Assembly: GCA_037367355.1 (NCBI GenBank)
Contig: CM074704.1
Coordinates: 682,001 to 746,000 of the forward strand
Direction: 5' to 3'
Length of the DNA stretch: 64,000 nucleotides
Source of the DNA: Neoscytalidium dimidiatum
Taxonomy: Eukaryota; Ascomycota; Dothideomycetes; Botryosphaeriales; Botryosphaeriaceae
The first letter of the stretch is position 1. Each line of letters starts with the position of its first letter. The position numbers and the translations under genes were made by a program. The notes beneath the pieces were generated by a model, which saw nothing but the letters and a program-made list of their open reading frames with translations, ran no database searches and had not been told where the DNA came from. Shown here in pieces: positions 44,793 to 55,293 of the stretch.

Positions 44793-46403
44793 TTACGTAG
44801 CCCCGCCATCAACAATCAGATTCGCTCCCGTAATGTAACTGCTGAAGCCACTGGCCAGGAACCCGACAACCTTTCCAATCTCCTGCGGCAAACCCGCACG
44901 TTCCAGACCGATGTGTTCTTTCTGAGTCTGCAAAGGTTCTCGGGTGAGCGCTTGATATGCCGACCTTGGGAACTCGGAAAGGTCTGGCTGAAATGCGAAA
45001 TCAAATGGGCATAACGATGACACTAGAGTTTGCCAAAGGCTCTGGGAACACGACTCACCTTTTCAGACTGCAAGCTGGACGGTGGCAGTTGTGAGCTCAT
45101 CCCCCGCATGTCAAAGCCCTTGAGATCGATTCCCATATCGATCTGCCCCGGCGATACGCAGTTGATCCTAACACCAGTCCCTACACACGACTCGTTAGCA
45201 ATCCACCGCCACATACATCAACTTTTCTACCCGCATACAACTCCAACCCTTCAAGCCAATTACAGGACATTAAAGGTCAAAGCAGGGGAAAAGGGAAAAG
45301 GAGAAATCAGTAGTCTAAGCGAAGGTAGAGAAAGACGATTGCTGTAATAAAAAAGAGCGAGAGAAAATTATTCTCGCCCGATCAATCTCTCAGAAACGCG
45401 ACAGAAAGAGAAAGATAGCTCCTGAACAAGCGACAAAGGGAGCAAAGGAAAGTAATCATAAAAATAAGAGAGGAAAAAAAAAAAACAAGCACCTCTAGAC
45501 TCACCCTTCAGGCTCGCGACGCCCGCCCTCACGACCCCCAACGCCGCATGGCAGCTCATGGTAAAGCCGGCGCCCCAACACCCACCGTACGTGCTCGCGA
45601 CGCTGCTCACGACGACGATGCTGCCCCACGCGACCTCCTTCTCGACGGCGCCGGCGTACCGGCCGCGCGCGCCCGCCGTCGTCGTCTTCATCATCGCCGG
45701 CGGCGCGTACTTGAGGGCGAAGAAGGGCGCCATCGCGTTGGCCTCGAAGCACATGCGCAGGTCCTGCGGCGACGTGTCGGCGATGCTGGGCGGGCCGAGC
45801 AGGCCCGACGACGTGACCCAGACGTCGAGGCGGCCCTGCGCGTTGAGGATGTCGTCGATGAGGGAGAGGGTGGACTCTTCGGTCGCGAGGGCGTAGGGGT
45901 AGGGGATTATTTTCGTGGTGGGGTGGGTGGAGGCGACGGTGCTGGCGAGGGAGGCGTAGGCGGGGTGGGCGTCGGGCTCGGAGGAGCAGGCTGGGTTTGT
46001 GGTGTTAGATGACGGTTGGGAGAGGGTGAGTGGGGAGACTGGGACAGACCGTAGATGCAGGCGGCTCCGTGAGCTGCGGTCGGTGGGTGCTAATTAGTTT
46101 GGACCGTCACGAGAGAGAGAGAGAGAGAGAGAGAATTTTTTCACCAGCTAGTTCGAGAGTGATGGCCTGGCCGATTGGCTGGGTGGCCCCTATCACGACA
46201 CAAACGAAGCCGTACTGTCAAATCGTGTGAGCAGCAGTCGGATTACGATTGTGGGGTGCTCACGCCCTGTTCGACGTCCCGAGCTGGGGAGAGAAGCCTA
46301 CCAGCTTTCCGTCTGAACGGTAGGGCGAGAAATTCTTCGAATCCATAGCAGTGACATTGGACTGAGGCGGTGATATGGAGGAGGAAGTCATGGTAGCGGT
46401 CAT
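44793..46403 (-). CDS. Short-chain dehydrogenase/reductase lacking the Tyr-Lys pair
   Basis: 332 aa. Exons 46403..46302, 46214..46145, 46073..46050, 45990..45505, 45180..45059 and 44987..44793; the 24-nt third exon and all phases fit. ATG 46391 is an alternative start. Rossmann start: VCVVIGATQPIGQAITLELA (the usual Gly-rich motif with Pro for the middle Gly). Then DVWVTSSGLLGPP in place of NNAG, SIVVVSSVASTYGG with the catalytic-type Ser, and GFTMSCHAALGVVRAGV where the YxxxK pair reads F208 and C212. C-terminal GVRINCVSPGQIDMGIDLKG and ASGFSSYITGANLIVDGGAT are classical. So fold and cofactor region are kept but the proton relay is absent; it may be a non-reductive or scaffold member, and this may be a trait of its subfamily. 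Intron 2 holds a GA repeat. Confidence 0.85.
46112..46134. repeat. GA dinucleotide repeat in SDR intron 2
   Basis: About eleven GA units inside an intron of the SDR gene. Confidence 0.85.
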
Positions 46404-47000
46404 TTCAGGAAATCTTCACTGTTGGTGGTGGGGTGAGAGCTTGGCTGCGGGAAGATAAACAGTGAAAATCCAAAGGTCAGGACGGAGAAGGTAGCATTGA
46501 CGGGTCGGATAGGAGATCTAGCGCCATAGCGGCAGCTGTACGGAAGAGATTGAGCGATAGCAGCATTTCCGTGGATGTGGGGAGCTCTAGAAGCAGCATG
46601 TCCTCGGAGAAAGCTGAACATTTGACGCGGGGTTGTTATCGCATCGTATGACGTACATGCTTGCGGCTCGACCACTATCGACGCCATTTTTGCAACCCTG
46701 CTAATATGATTAGCTGCGCCCTTAGACTAGGTATTCCTTTCGAGGTCAGCTGTCCCACTATACAAGAGTATTACCATCACTTCCAAGTGGCCATAACGAC
46801 TTCAGAAAAAAATTTACTAGAAAAGACGAACGAACGGCCTTAAACCTCTCGATTGATTGCTTTTTATTTTTCCACAAGCTACCCAAGGCCCCCATAGCTG
46901 CTCGAAAGTTTTCGTACCCATCCCAGTTGTAAGTAAAGCACAGAAATCATGCCTTCATCCCGACGTTACCAGCCTCGCCGTCTATCCTAGGATATCACTT
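46404..47000. other. Intergenic between eIF3d and the SDR
   Basis: 597 bp: 3' region of eIF3d and promoter of the SDR, both minus strand. No gene. Confidence 0.45.
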
Positions 47001-48854
47001 TTATTCCTCATCCTCCTGCTCCGCAACAGTGCCCTCCTCGGCCTCCTCCTCGAAGGTGTTCTCCGGCACCTGGTAGAGCCGGAGAACAGGCTTGTTGGGG
47101 TCCTTGACGAGAACATATTTGCCCTCAGGCATCTTCAGACACATGTCCGCAATCGTGCGAACAATGCCCCAGCCGTTGGCCAGGTTGAGAGCCATCTGGC
47201 TGGCAAACTCACGCGGCTTAGCGCTGAGCACACCCAGAATGACGTGGTCGTTGTTGTTCTTGGGATTCGCGCGGGAGACGAAACTATAAATTGTTAGCAT
47301 TTATTTGCTTCCATCTTATATGCTCGATTGGCTTACCCAAGCTTCATCGAGTCAGCCTTGGCGAGGATACTCTGAACAGTCCAGCGAGCAAGCTTGCAGC
47401 TGTTGTTCTTCATCTCAGTGGCAAGAACAGCGCCCCTCTGGCTGGCAAGCTTGGTGCGCCAGTCAAGAGCACCACCAGAGCCCTGAGCCTTGTTGTCGAA
47501 CTCGTTCAACGCCTTGATAGTCAGGAACTGGTCCTCGCCGTTGATGTTGTTCTTCAGAGCAGCGTCAAGCTCCGTCCTGACGATCAGATGAAGAGGCTCC
47601 TCATCGTTGTTAAGCGAAAGGTCAAAGCGGCGGTACCTATACGTCTTAGACGCCGGGGGAGCAGTCTCCTCCTCCTCGTTGTAGAAGGGATGCGGGTGGG
47701 GCATGTCCTTCTTGGTGCCCTCCTGGACAACCTGGAGAGGGAAGACGTTGTTGATGTGGGTAGCCTCCAGCATCAGCGCGTTGGGGTTGTTAATGGCATC
47801 CTTGTTGCCTTCCGACGTCTCGAGCGGCGCATCCATAGCGTTCTCGTTAACGGTAACCATGTCAATGGCGGAGTTGTCGCGCTTGTCGATGAAAACCTGG
47901 TTGCGGCGGCGAGTGATGACCAAATCCCAGGGGTACACCGACTTGGGCGCACACATGAGCATCGAGAGGATGTTGTCAGTGGCGAAGATGGTGGCCTCGT
48001 CCTTCTCAGACAGTTCCTGGATGATGGGATCGCTTGAGGTAGTAACATTGTAGGCGGCGCGATCGAGGACCTGGAGTTTCCTCTCAGACGTCTTAGCGCC
48101 GGGGGCCTTGTCGTAGGAACGGTCGTAGTAGTAGAGGAAGCCGTAGCTGTCGAGGTCCTCGCCATCGGGGGTTTCGAGGTTGAGCTTCGCAAGGCGAGAG
48201 AAGTCAATCTCCTCGAGAACAGCCCAGTCGGGCTTCACCTGAACGGAGGCGTCCCTGTTGCGTTGGGGTTTGTCGTCCCTCCAACCGAAACGCCTGCCGC
48301 CACGGCCACCGCGCTGGGAGCGGTTATCATAGCCGCCCTGCTGCTGCCTTCCGCCAACACGCTGGAATGTACCTCTGCCGCCGCGCGCAGCAGTTCCGCC
48401 ACGCTGGCCGCGACCGCGGAAGACTGTGCCACCACCACGACCAAAACCGCGGGTCCTCGTGGAGGTGCGGGTGTTGTCAACAACGGAGAAGGTAGCCTCC
48501 TCCTCGGCAACCTGGATCGCGAAAGGGTTGTTCGCCTGAGAGGCGCCGTAGACTTGCTGGTCTGGGTTGCAGGTCAGTATAGGTTTCATAGGTGGATATG
48601 CGCAAAACGCGTGAATTGCACGCGATACATGCAAAAGACATACCACGGTAGTTCCTGCCGCCGTACTGCTGGCGACCGCCGCGTCCATCACGATCCTTGC
48701 CCTCAGTCCAGTCGGCCATGCGGCCTAGGCGATCGGCTTTCGAGTAGGGTGCATAGGGAACACCATCCAGCATAGTCTCGCTGGAGGTGGGCGGACCCCA
48801 GCTGTCGGTGGCGGGCAGAGCCGACACGAGGTCGAGGAGCGAAGCGGGTGCCAT
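47001..48854 (-). CDS. moe1: Translation initiation factor eIF3 subunit D
   Basis: 572 aa, the normal length for fungal eIF3d; cap-binding subunit of the eIF3 complex that recruits mRNA to the 40S ribosome. Exons 48854..48644, 48561..47337 and 47283..47001; introns of 82 and 53 nt, with junctions [12 protein letters not shown] and MKLG|FVSRANP. N-terminal [20 protein letters not shown], the conserved [20 protein letters not shown], an RGG-rich RNA-binding stretch ([19 protein letters not shown]), and then the globular core: [65 protein letters not shown] and [18 protein letters not shown]. It ends in an acidic tail. Intact, which argues against widespread sequence error in the window. It shares an upstream region with a divergent gene. 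Confidence 0.97.
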
Positions 48855-49203
48855 GATTGCTGTGGGGATGTTGGTGGTGACCGGCAAGGCCAAAGTGCAT
48901 CAACGCCGGAATTTTGATATCTTGGCGCGGCCTGACTAAGCCCCGACGCGACCCTTGGCTGCCGTTGCCCGCTCACGTCCTTTCTCCTCACCACCCCGGT
49001 CGCGCCCCGCCGTCTTGACGCCTGCGCACGTGCTCCTTTATTGCCGGGCGCGAGACGACATCTTAACACCTCGCGACATTCGCCCGGTGGGACCTGACAC
49101 CTCAGTATCTTTCCCGTGTGCTCACTCTTCTGGAGGTGCCTACCCCCCTCGAAATCATGGATTTCTTGACTTTCACCAGGTCCTACTCGGTACTATTTTG
49201 GAT
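48855..49203. promoter_or_regulatory. Divergent promoter, eIF3d and 585-aa protein
   Basis: 349 bp between two start codons facing apart. It contains a CACGTG at 49027-49032. Another ATG at 49157 is out of frame with the plus-strand gene and ends after 16 codons, so it could act as a short upstream ORF. Confidence 0.55.
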
Positions 49204-50961
49204 ATGAAGGAAATTCTCGTCCACATCTCTGCGCCTACCTCCCGCAAGGATGATGACAGTTACAGGAGGCTTGCCGAAGCCTATGACGAATTTGAATCTG
49301 TTACCACTATCCACTGTACCGGCGAGGATGACCACCAGGTTTCCAAAGTGAATGCGAGTGAGAATCTGACCACGGGTCCCGCGCGAGATGTTGTGCCCGG
49401 AACCCCGGCCAATCTTCAGGCTTTCAGTGGTCGAGCCTCACACCATGGCGTGACTGAAGAGGGATCTTCACCCCGTCGGGTCGAGCAAACACCTCGAGTC
49501 CAAGAGACTCCGACTGCAGCTGGCTTTGTCGAGCCGGCGCAAATCGTCCCTGCCTCCAGAACACCTGCCGTCAAGGGTAAGAGGCTGGAACTGTACGCGC
49601 AAGCACCGGACTTCGGCAGCTTCACGAGCACTGCTACCACCTCATCGCGAACCCCAATACAGCAACTACACGAGCTTGAACGACGGTTCCTTCGGCAGCA
49701 GCGGTCTTCCGTGAAGCGCAGTGCGTCCGGTGTGCAGAAGGGCAGTATTCCAGCGAGAGTTTCCCAACCGCTGTATGTTGAAGATACACAAGAGGCACTG
49801 GCCGCGTTGGAAGACCATATTGAGTCTTCTTCTTTCGGATCTTGGCCGTCTTCCTCCCCAGCAGAATCACCGATCACACAAAGATCCAGCAAGAGGCGTC
49901 GTCTATCAGTCGACACCGAGTCTCCAGACGTTCGTCGGGGTAGTCAGCATGCAGAGGTCCCGGCAGTCGACACTCTCATCTCCAGCACATGGGTACCACC
50001 TCCGCGAACACCGCCACGGGACAGCATGAGTTCCCAGATGCCTGATGATTACAATTGCAGCACGTCTCAGTCTTCATCTCTAAGAACGTCGGAAAATTCA
50101 GGGCCTATCTTTTCGAGAGATTTCGGCCTCGACGGGAGCCAGGACACGGTTTTTCATGCGCAAAACACCAGCGACCCTGCGCTTCGGCCATATACGGGAC
50201 AGGCGCAGGCTTATGAAACGGGAAAGGAGGGCTCGCGGCATTCACAAGCTTCAGCACAGGATGTGCCGGAACTTTCCCAGGCCGAGTCGTCTGACTGCAG
50301 ACATCAGCGACCTTCGCAGGATTCCACACAAGACAGGTCGGAAAGTCTTCAGGCGGTTAAAGATCAACCAGCCGCTCGAAATGACGAAAGTTATGCGACG
50401 TCTATGACGGAGCAGACGATAGACAAGTCTGCGATAATCCCGTCCAAGCCGGTTCCCCAGCCGCAGGATTTAGACTTTGCATCACTCCCGCTACAGCTGT
50501 TGCCCAAGCCTCCGGCTACAGAAAAGAAGCAAGAATTCGATGAGGTAACCTGGATGCTTCAGCGCTATGTGGACAAGGCCTCGATAGCCAAACACTACAA
50601 GCCGGCTTCCGTTTCTCGTGCTATTGCCGCGGCAGAGCGCGGGTGCTGGATGTTCGACACATCAACTTGGGAGCCGAGACGGCAATACGAGTTTTGGACG
50701 CGCATGCAGTATTTGCTTGGGGAAGGTTACTTCGGAAACGTTTGGCTGCAGAGGAATGTTGCCAACGATTGGAAGCGGGGCGGGAGCGACGGCAACGAGG
50801 CAAAAGGTTTGGGGGTTGTCTGGGTGTTTTGCTGGGGCCAAGTTGTGGCGCACATATGGATTGTGTTGCTAGTGGAGAGTCATCTGCAGATCAGGAAGTC
50901 GAAGGCTCGGTGGACAGTTGGACCGATGGAGAGATTGGAAGTGGTGGTTCAGATGCCATAG
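49204..50961 (+). CDS. Conserved-looking fungal protein, disordered with C-terminal domain
   Basis: 585 aa, single exon. Start MKEILVHISAPTSRKDDDSY; the frame is open further 5' but has no ATG. The first 70 residues look folded (RRLAEAYDEFESVTTIHC). About residues 75-440 are Ser/Pro/Gln-rich and disordered, with a basic nuclear-localisation-like cluster (SSKRRRLS). A compact C-terminal part begins near EFDEVTWMLQRYVDKASIAK and has ERGCWMFDTSTWEPRRQYEF and YLLGEGYFGNVWLQR, followed by a hydrophobic Trp-rich segment (VVWVFCWGQVVAHIWIVLLV). I do not recognise the family. The NLS-like cluster suggests a nuclear protein, but the hydrophobic stretch could be a buried strand or a membrane span. Divergent from eIF3d. 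Confidence 0.75.
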   Translation: MKEILVHISAPTSRKDDDSYRRLAEAYDEFESVTTIHCTGEDDHQVSKVNASENLTTGPARDVVPGTPANLQAFSGRASHHGVTEEGSSPRRVEQTPRVQETPTAAGFVEPAQIVPASRTPAVKGKRLELYAQAPDFGSFTSTATTSSRTPIQQLHELERRFLRQQRSSVKRSASGVQKGSIPARVSQPLYVEDTQEALAALEDHIESSSFGSWPSSSPAESPITQRSSKRRRLSVDTESPDVRRGSQHAEVPAVDTLISSTWVPPPRTPPRDSMSSQMPDDYNCSTSQSSSLRTSENSGPIFSRDFGLDGSQDTVFHAQNTSDPALRPYTGQAQAYETGKEGSRHSQASAQDVPELSQAESSDCRHQRPSQDSTQDRSESLQAVKDQPAARNDESYATSMTEQTIDKSAIIPSKPVPQPQDLDFASLPLQLLPKPPATEKKQEFDEVTWMLQRYVDKASIAKHYKPASVSRAIAAAERGCWMFDTSTWEPRRQYEFWTRMQYLLGEGYFGNVWLQRNVANDWKRGGSDGNEAKGLGVVWVFCWGQVVAHIWIVLLVESHLQIRKSKARWTVGPMERLEVVVQMP

Positions 50962-51488
50962 GAGGGGGCCATTGTTAATCGCAATAGCTTCCTAAGGATC
51001 TGAGCGTCCCACATACTTGCTTGGGACGGAAAATCGTCTGAAGAACTGCAAAGATAGTGTATAATACAGTCAAATCGACAGCTGCTGTGTCACCGGGAAG
51101 TCTGGATGTAAAAATAGCTGCGAGCGATCGGCGAACAGCAGCTGCAGGTCATGGTTGAGCGCGAGTCAGTGCCGATGCGGGCGGCGAGGAATTCCAGACC
51201 CCAAGGAACAACCATGCCGCATGCCTCAACATCGTTGCTGGAGGTAAGCTTCACATACGGCCGTCAAGCTCGACGCGCCTCCCGATCAGACTACTCGAAA
51301 GTGGCATCATACTTCGTCGATGACATTCTCTGTTTCCGGGTATCGACGCTTACGGCCACGAACGCAACACGGACGCCTGCCTAATATTACGACGCGAAAC
51401 TCGCTCGTCTCAAGGGATATGAGCCCGTGAATCGCAACGCCTGACCGCAAACAAAACACCTCAATCGCTCGAATCGCGACTACCAGCC
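50962..51488. other. Intergenic, promoter of the NPP gene
   Basis: 527 bp, no gene seen. Confidence 0.45.
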
Positions 51489-53925
51489 ATGGCACCGCCC
51501 CGTTCCGACCGACGAGGTCGCCGCGAGCCTGAGGACACGGAGCCAATGCTCGCTGGCTCCGACAGTGATACAGCCTACGAAGACGAGGACGCTGGCTATG
51601 ATGAGGGCAAGACATCGGCCGAGCTGCGGCGGGAGGATCAGTCGTTGCTGGAGGAGGAGGAGGAGCGTGAGAAGCTGATCGCACGTAGCGCATCATCGGG
51701 CGCAGGAGCGAGGAGTGGGCTGGGAAGACTATTCCGCAGCGGCAAAGGTGTCGACACCACGACGACCCGGGGGGCGCGACGTAAGTCCAAGAAGGAGCCG
51801 GGCCGAGATCGCAGGCGACACCTCCGCAGCGCCGAAGAGAGTGAACTCATGTATGATACTGAAGAAGGAGGACGGCTGTCGAGCACATCGTCCAGGGACT
51901 CATCTGAAGCCGACGAACAGCGGTTGCGCACCCTGTTGGCCAAGAAGAAGCGGGTATGTTCGACGTCTCCAACCTCTGTTTAGTCCACCAAGCTAACGTG
52001 CTGTGCAGTCTTCGAACCCGCGCTTCTTGCGTATCGCGATCTACGTCTCCATCGTCCTCTTGTTCTTCGTTTTGCTTTACGCTGCATACAGAGCATCCGG
52101 CCTGCGGCCCACCAAGCACTACACCGCCTTGCTGCATAATGGCACATCCAGCTTCGCTCCGACTACTATCCTTATTTCCCTCGATGGCTTCCGCGCGGAC
52201 TTTCTCCAGCGCAATCTCACCCCCACGATGCAAGCTTTCGTCAACGAGGGCGTTTCCCCGCCGTACATGAACCCCAGCTTCCCGAGTCTCACCTTCCCAA
52301 ACCACTGGACTTTGGCCACCGGCCTCTACCCTGAAGCTCACGGCATCGTCGGCAACACCTTTTGGGACCCGCAGTACGAGGAGGAGTTCTACTACACGCA
52401 CAAGGAAGTCAGCATGCAAGGGAAGTGGTGGGGCGGCGAGCCTCTTTGGGCGACTGCAGAGCGGCAAGGCATTCGCACCGCCATCCACATGTGGCCGGGC
52501 TCGGAGGCCGAGGGGATGGGCGAGCTCACCCCGTCGCACGTTGACAAGTACAACGGCTCGGAGAGGCTCTCCGTCAAGGTCGACCGCATCCTGCACTTCC
52601 TCGACCTCCCCGGGCCGGACAGCCCGCACGCGCTAGCCGACCAGCCGCGCCCACAACTCATCGCAGCATACGTCCCCAACGTCGACTCGGACGGCCACAA
52701 GTACGGGCCCAATAGCACGGAGATCCGCGGCACCATCGCCGCCGTCGACACCATGCTAGGCGACCTATTCAAGGGGCTGGCGGACCGCAACCTGACGGAC
52801 ATCGTCAACGTGGTCGTCGTGTCCGACCACGGCATGGCGACGACGGACGTGTCGCGGCTGATCCAGCTGGAAGACCTGGTCGACCCGGCGCTCATCTCGC
52901 ACATCGACGGGTGGCCGCTGTACGGCCTGCGGCCGGCGAACGCGGACAACGTCGACCGGCTGTACCAGGAGCTCAAGTTCAAGACCGAGCACAACCCGCA
53001 CGTCGACGTGTACCTGCGCGACTACGACATGCCGGCGCGCTACCACTTCGCCGCCAACGAGCGCATCGCCCCGCTCTGGCTCGTCCCCAAGCCGGGCTGG
53101 GCGATCGTGACCAAGGACGAGTTCGACGTGCAGGCGGCGCTGAGGAACGGCGCCTCGTACCAGCCGCACGGCCTGCACGGCTACGACCACGAGCACCCGC
53201 TCATGCGCGCCATCTTCATCGCCCGCGGCCCCGCGTTCCCGCACACTCCCGGCAGCCGGCTTGAGCCGTTTCGTAAGTTTTCCCCCATCTTCCTTCCCTC
53301 CCCCTCCCCTCCTCCCTTGCATACCCTTAAATGGCAACGACGACGACGACGACGACGACGACGATGGTGACTAACGCACCGGCCCCATCCAGAAAACATC
53401 GAGCTCTACAACATCATCTGCGACTCCATCGGCGCCGAGCCCCGCCCCAACAACGGCACCCTGCGCCTCCCGCTCAAGCCCGTCGGCCTGCATTCCGACC
53501 TCGAGCCGGAGGAGGAGCCCGCGGATCCGCCGGTCTCTGCGTCTGCTTCTTCCTCTGTAGCCGCCGCCGCCGCGTCTACTGCCGCTGCGTCTGCGTCTGC
53601 GTCTGCGTCCGCGTCCGCGGCGAAGACTACGCTTGCCGGACACGTCCTGACGGAGTCTCCGTCTTCCATCGCCGCCGCGGCGACGGCGACGGCGGTGGTG
53701 GGCGTGGATCCGGTTGCTGTTGGTGGTGATGAGAAGGGTAAGGGGGAGGACGAGGACGAGGACGAGGAAGAGAAGTCTTGGTGGGAATGGTTCACGGATA
53801 AGGTGAATGCGGCGAAGGGCTGGGCATTGGACACGGCGCATAAGGCGGGCGATAAGATCGAGGAGGTGAAGGGGAAGATCGGTGGTGCGGGTGAGGAGGG
53901 GAAGGAGGGAAAGGTGGATGAGTGA
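51489..53925 (+). CDS. Type II membrane nucleotide pyrophosphatase/phosphodiesterase (NPP)
   Basis: 753 aa. Exons 51489..51953, 52009..53272 and 53393..53925; introns of 55 and 120 nt, phases consistent. Residues 1-160 are an acidic/basic cytosolic tail; residues 162-182 (FLRIAIYVSIVLLFFVLLYA) are the signal anchor; the catalytic domain faces the lumen or outside. Alkaline-phosphatase-fold metal site: ISLDGFRADFL (D214), PSFPSLTFPNHWTLATG with nucleophile T250, NVDSDGHKYGP, VVVVSDHGMA and HGLHGYDHEHPLMRAIF. The family hydrolyses nucleoside triphosphates and phosphodiester bonds, releasing nucleotides for phosphate and purine scavenging (yeast NPP1/NPP2). C-terminal NIELYNIICDSIGAEPRPNN closes the domain. 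Unusual: an Ala/Ser repeat and then about 50 residues of amphipathic helix (WWEWFTDKVNAAKGWALDT) with a Gly/Lys/Glu end. Confidence 0.94.
53335..53365. repeat. ACG trinucleotide repeat in NPP intron 2
   Basis: About nine CGA/ACG units inside the second intron of the phosphodiesterase gene. Confidence 0.85.
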
Positions 53926-54677
53926 GCGTCATTCGATGGAATGGGTGGATCGGTGGCTTTGTTGGATGAGGGCTGAGAGGCAGAGCGGGAATGGGTGAAT
54001 GAAAGTGGGTTTAGAGAGGAACGGTGGAAAGGAACGGGGGAGGATAGCGAGCTTGTTTGAGACTTCGTGAGATATTGTTCTCCGCTTAGAGTGTAGGGGT
54101 CTGTTTTCCCTCGGGTTGGATTGGGCAGGTGCGGCGTTGGAGTTCATTTTGGATTTGATACCCTCCTATAGATATTTATCTGAGTCATCGATCACCTTGA
54201 CACATCTGTAGTTGAAGGTGAACCGTAGCACACCTCTGAGTTGAAGCGATCGTGATCACTCTTTTGATTTCAATTTTGGCTATTCAACGGTGACACGTAC
54301 CTACGAGATCCAAGTCCGCGGCCGCCCTTCAACCATCGCGTTCCCTAACCTCTTCACATTCAGCGCGGGCAACGGTAGAGCAGACCATGAGAGCATATGG
54401 TCCCAGAAAGCAGACGGGGCATATCAATTCCGTCATCGGCACCATCTCCACTTTGACCCTTTCTCTCCGACGCCCCAACTTCTTAGCACGGCATCATATC
54501 TGGAGGATATCAACCGTGGCCCAGTGACAAGACTCTGGATATCATAACCTCATTACACCCTCTGCCTCGCGTGCCTTTTCCAGCCTGTTCTCGAAACCCC
54601 GTCCGAGGGCATCGTACGTTTAAATGCACATTATTTTCTTTTCCTCCCCTCAATCGTATGGGCATCCCTCCTCTTTC
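53926..54677. other. Intergenic between convergent NPP and LSM2
   Basis: 752 bp holding the 3' ends of both genes. No further gene. Confidence 0.45.
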
Positions 54678-55293
54678 TCAACCCTGCTTTGCCTTCGCCG
54701 CCGCCTGCGCCGCTTCCCTCCTTGTCGCGTCCTCGAGCAGCGCCGTGTCGACGGCAGCGCCGGGCAGGTGCACGTAGCGCACGACGGAGCCGCGGATGAA
54801 GACGTTCTTGACCGAGCTCTGCCATCCACACCCGTCAGCCATGTTCTCGCAAACCAGCTTCCTGGTCCTTCTGCGCGGCTTGTATGATCCGTGGGAGAGT
54901 TGGGCGGAGTGAGTGAATGGGTGCTGACCAGATGCGGATACTTGAGCTCCTCGACGACGGAGATGTCGTCGAGCTTGATGTTGAGGAACTGATCGACGCT
55001 CTTGAGCGTGCCGCGGATGGAGATGTCGTTCTTGAGCTCGACCGTGACTTCGTGGTCGACGAGCGTCTTGAAGAAGCTGTGTTAGAGGTACGTGTTGTTA
55101 GCGCGGGTACGGAGGATCTAGCCTGAAAGCATGCTTGCACGGGAAAAGCCAGGTAGCGGCAGCTGGAGGTGAAAGGACGGTGTGTGGGTAGGCTGTTGCT
55201 GGTGGTTTTGGCGTCGCTCGCAGCAGAGCGGATATTGGGCGCGGCGTGGGTTGGGACTGAGCTCAGGCCGAGCACCTACCTGAAGAACAGCAT
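54678..55293 (-). CDS. LSM2: U6 snRNA-associated Sm-like protein LSm2
   Basis: 100 aa. Exons 55293..55280 (14 nt), 55076..54929 and 54818..54678; introns of 203 and 110 nt. The tiny first exon gives MLFFS, which is invariant in LSm2 and decides the start. Sm1 motif: FFKTLVDHEVTVELKNDISI, then RGTLKSVDQFLNIKLDDISV; Sm2 motif: SSVKNVFIRGSVVRYVHLPG. A short Ala/Lys-rich tail follows. LSm2 is part of the LSm2-8 ring that binds the U-tail of U6 snRNA in the nucleus and of the LSm1-7 ring that acts in mRNA decapping in the cytoplasm. Intact. Confidence 0.96.

Noticed and set aside
52765..53337. Long antisense frame over the NPP gene
   Set aside because: Shadow of a strongly biased, GC3-rich coding region; no motif.
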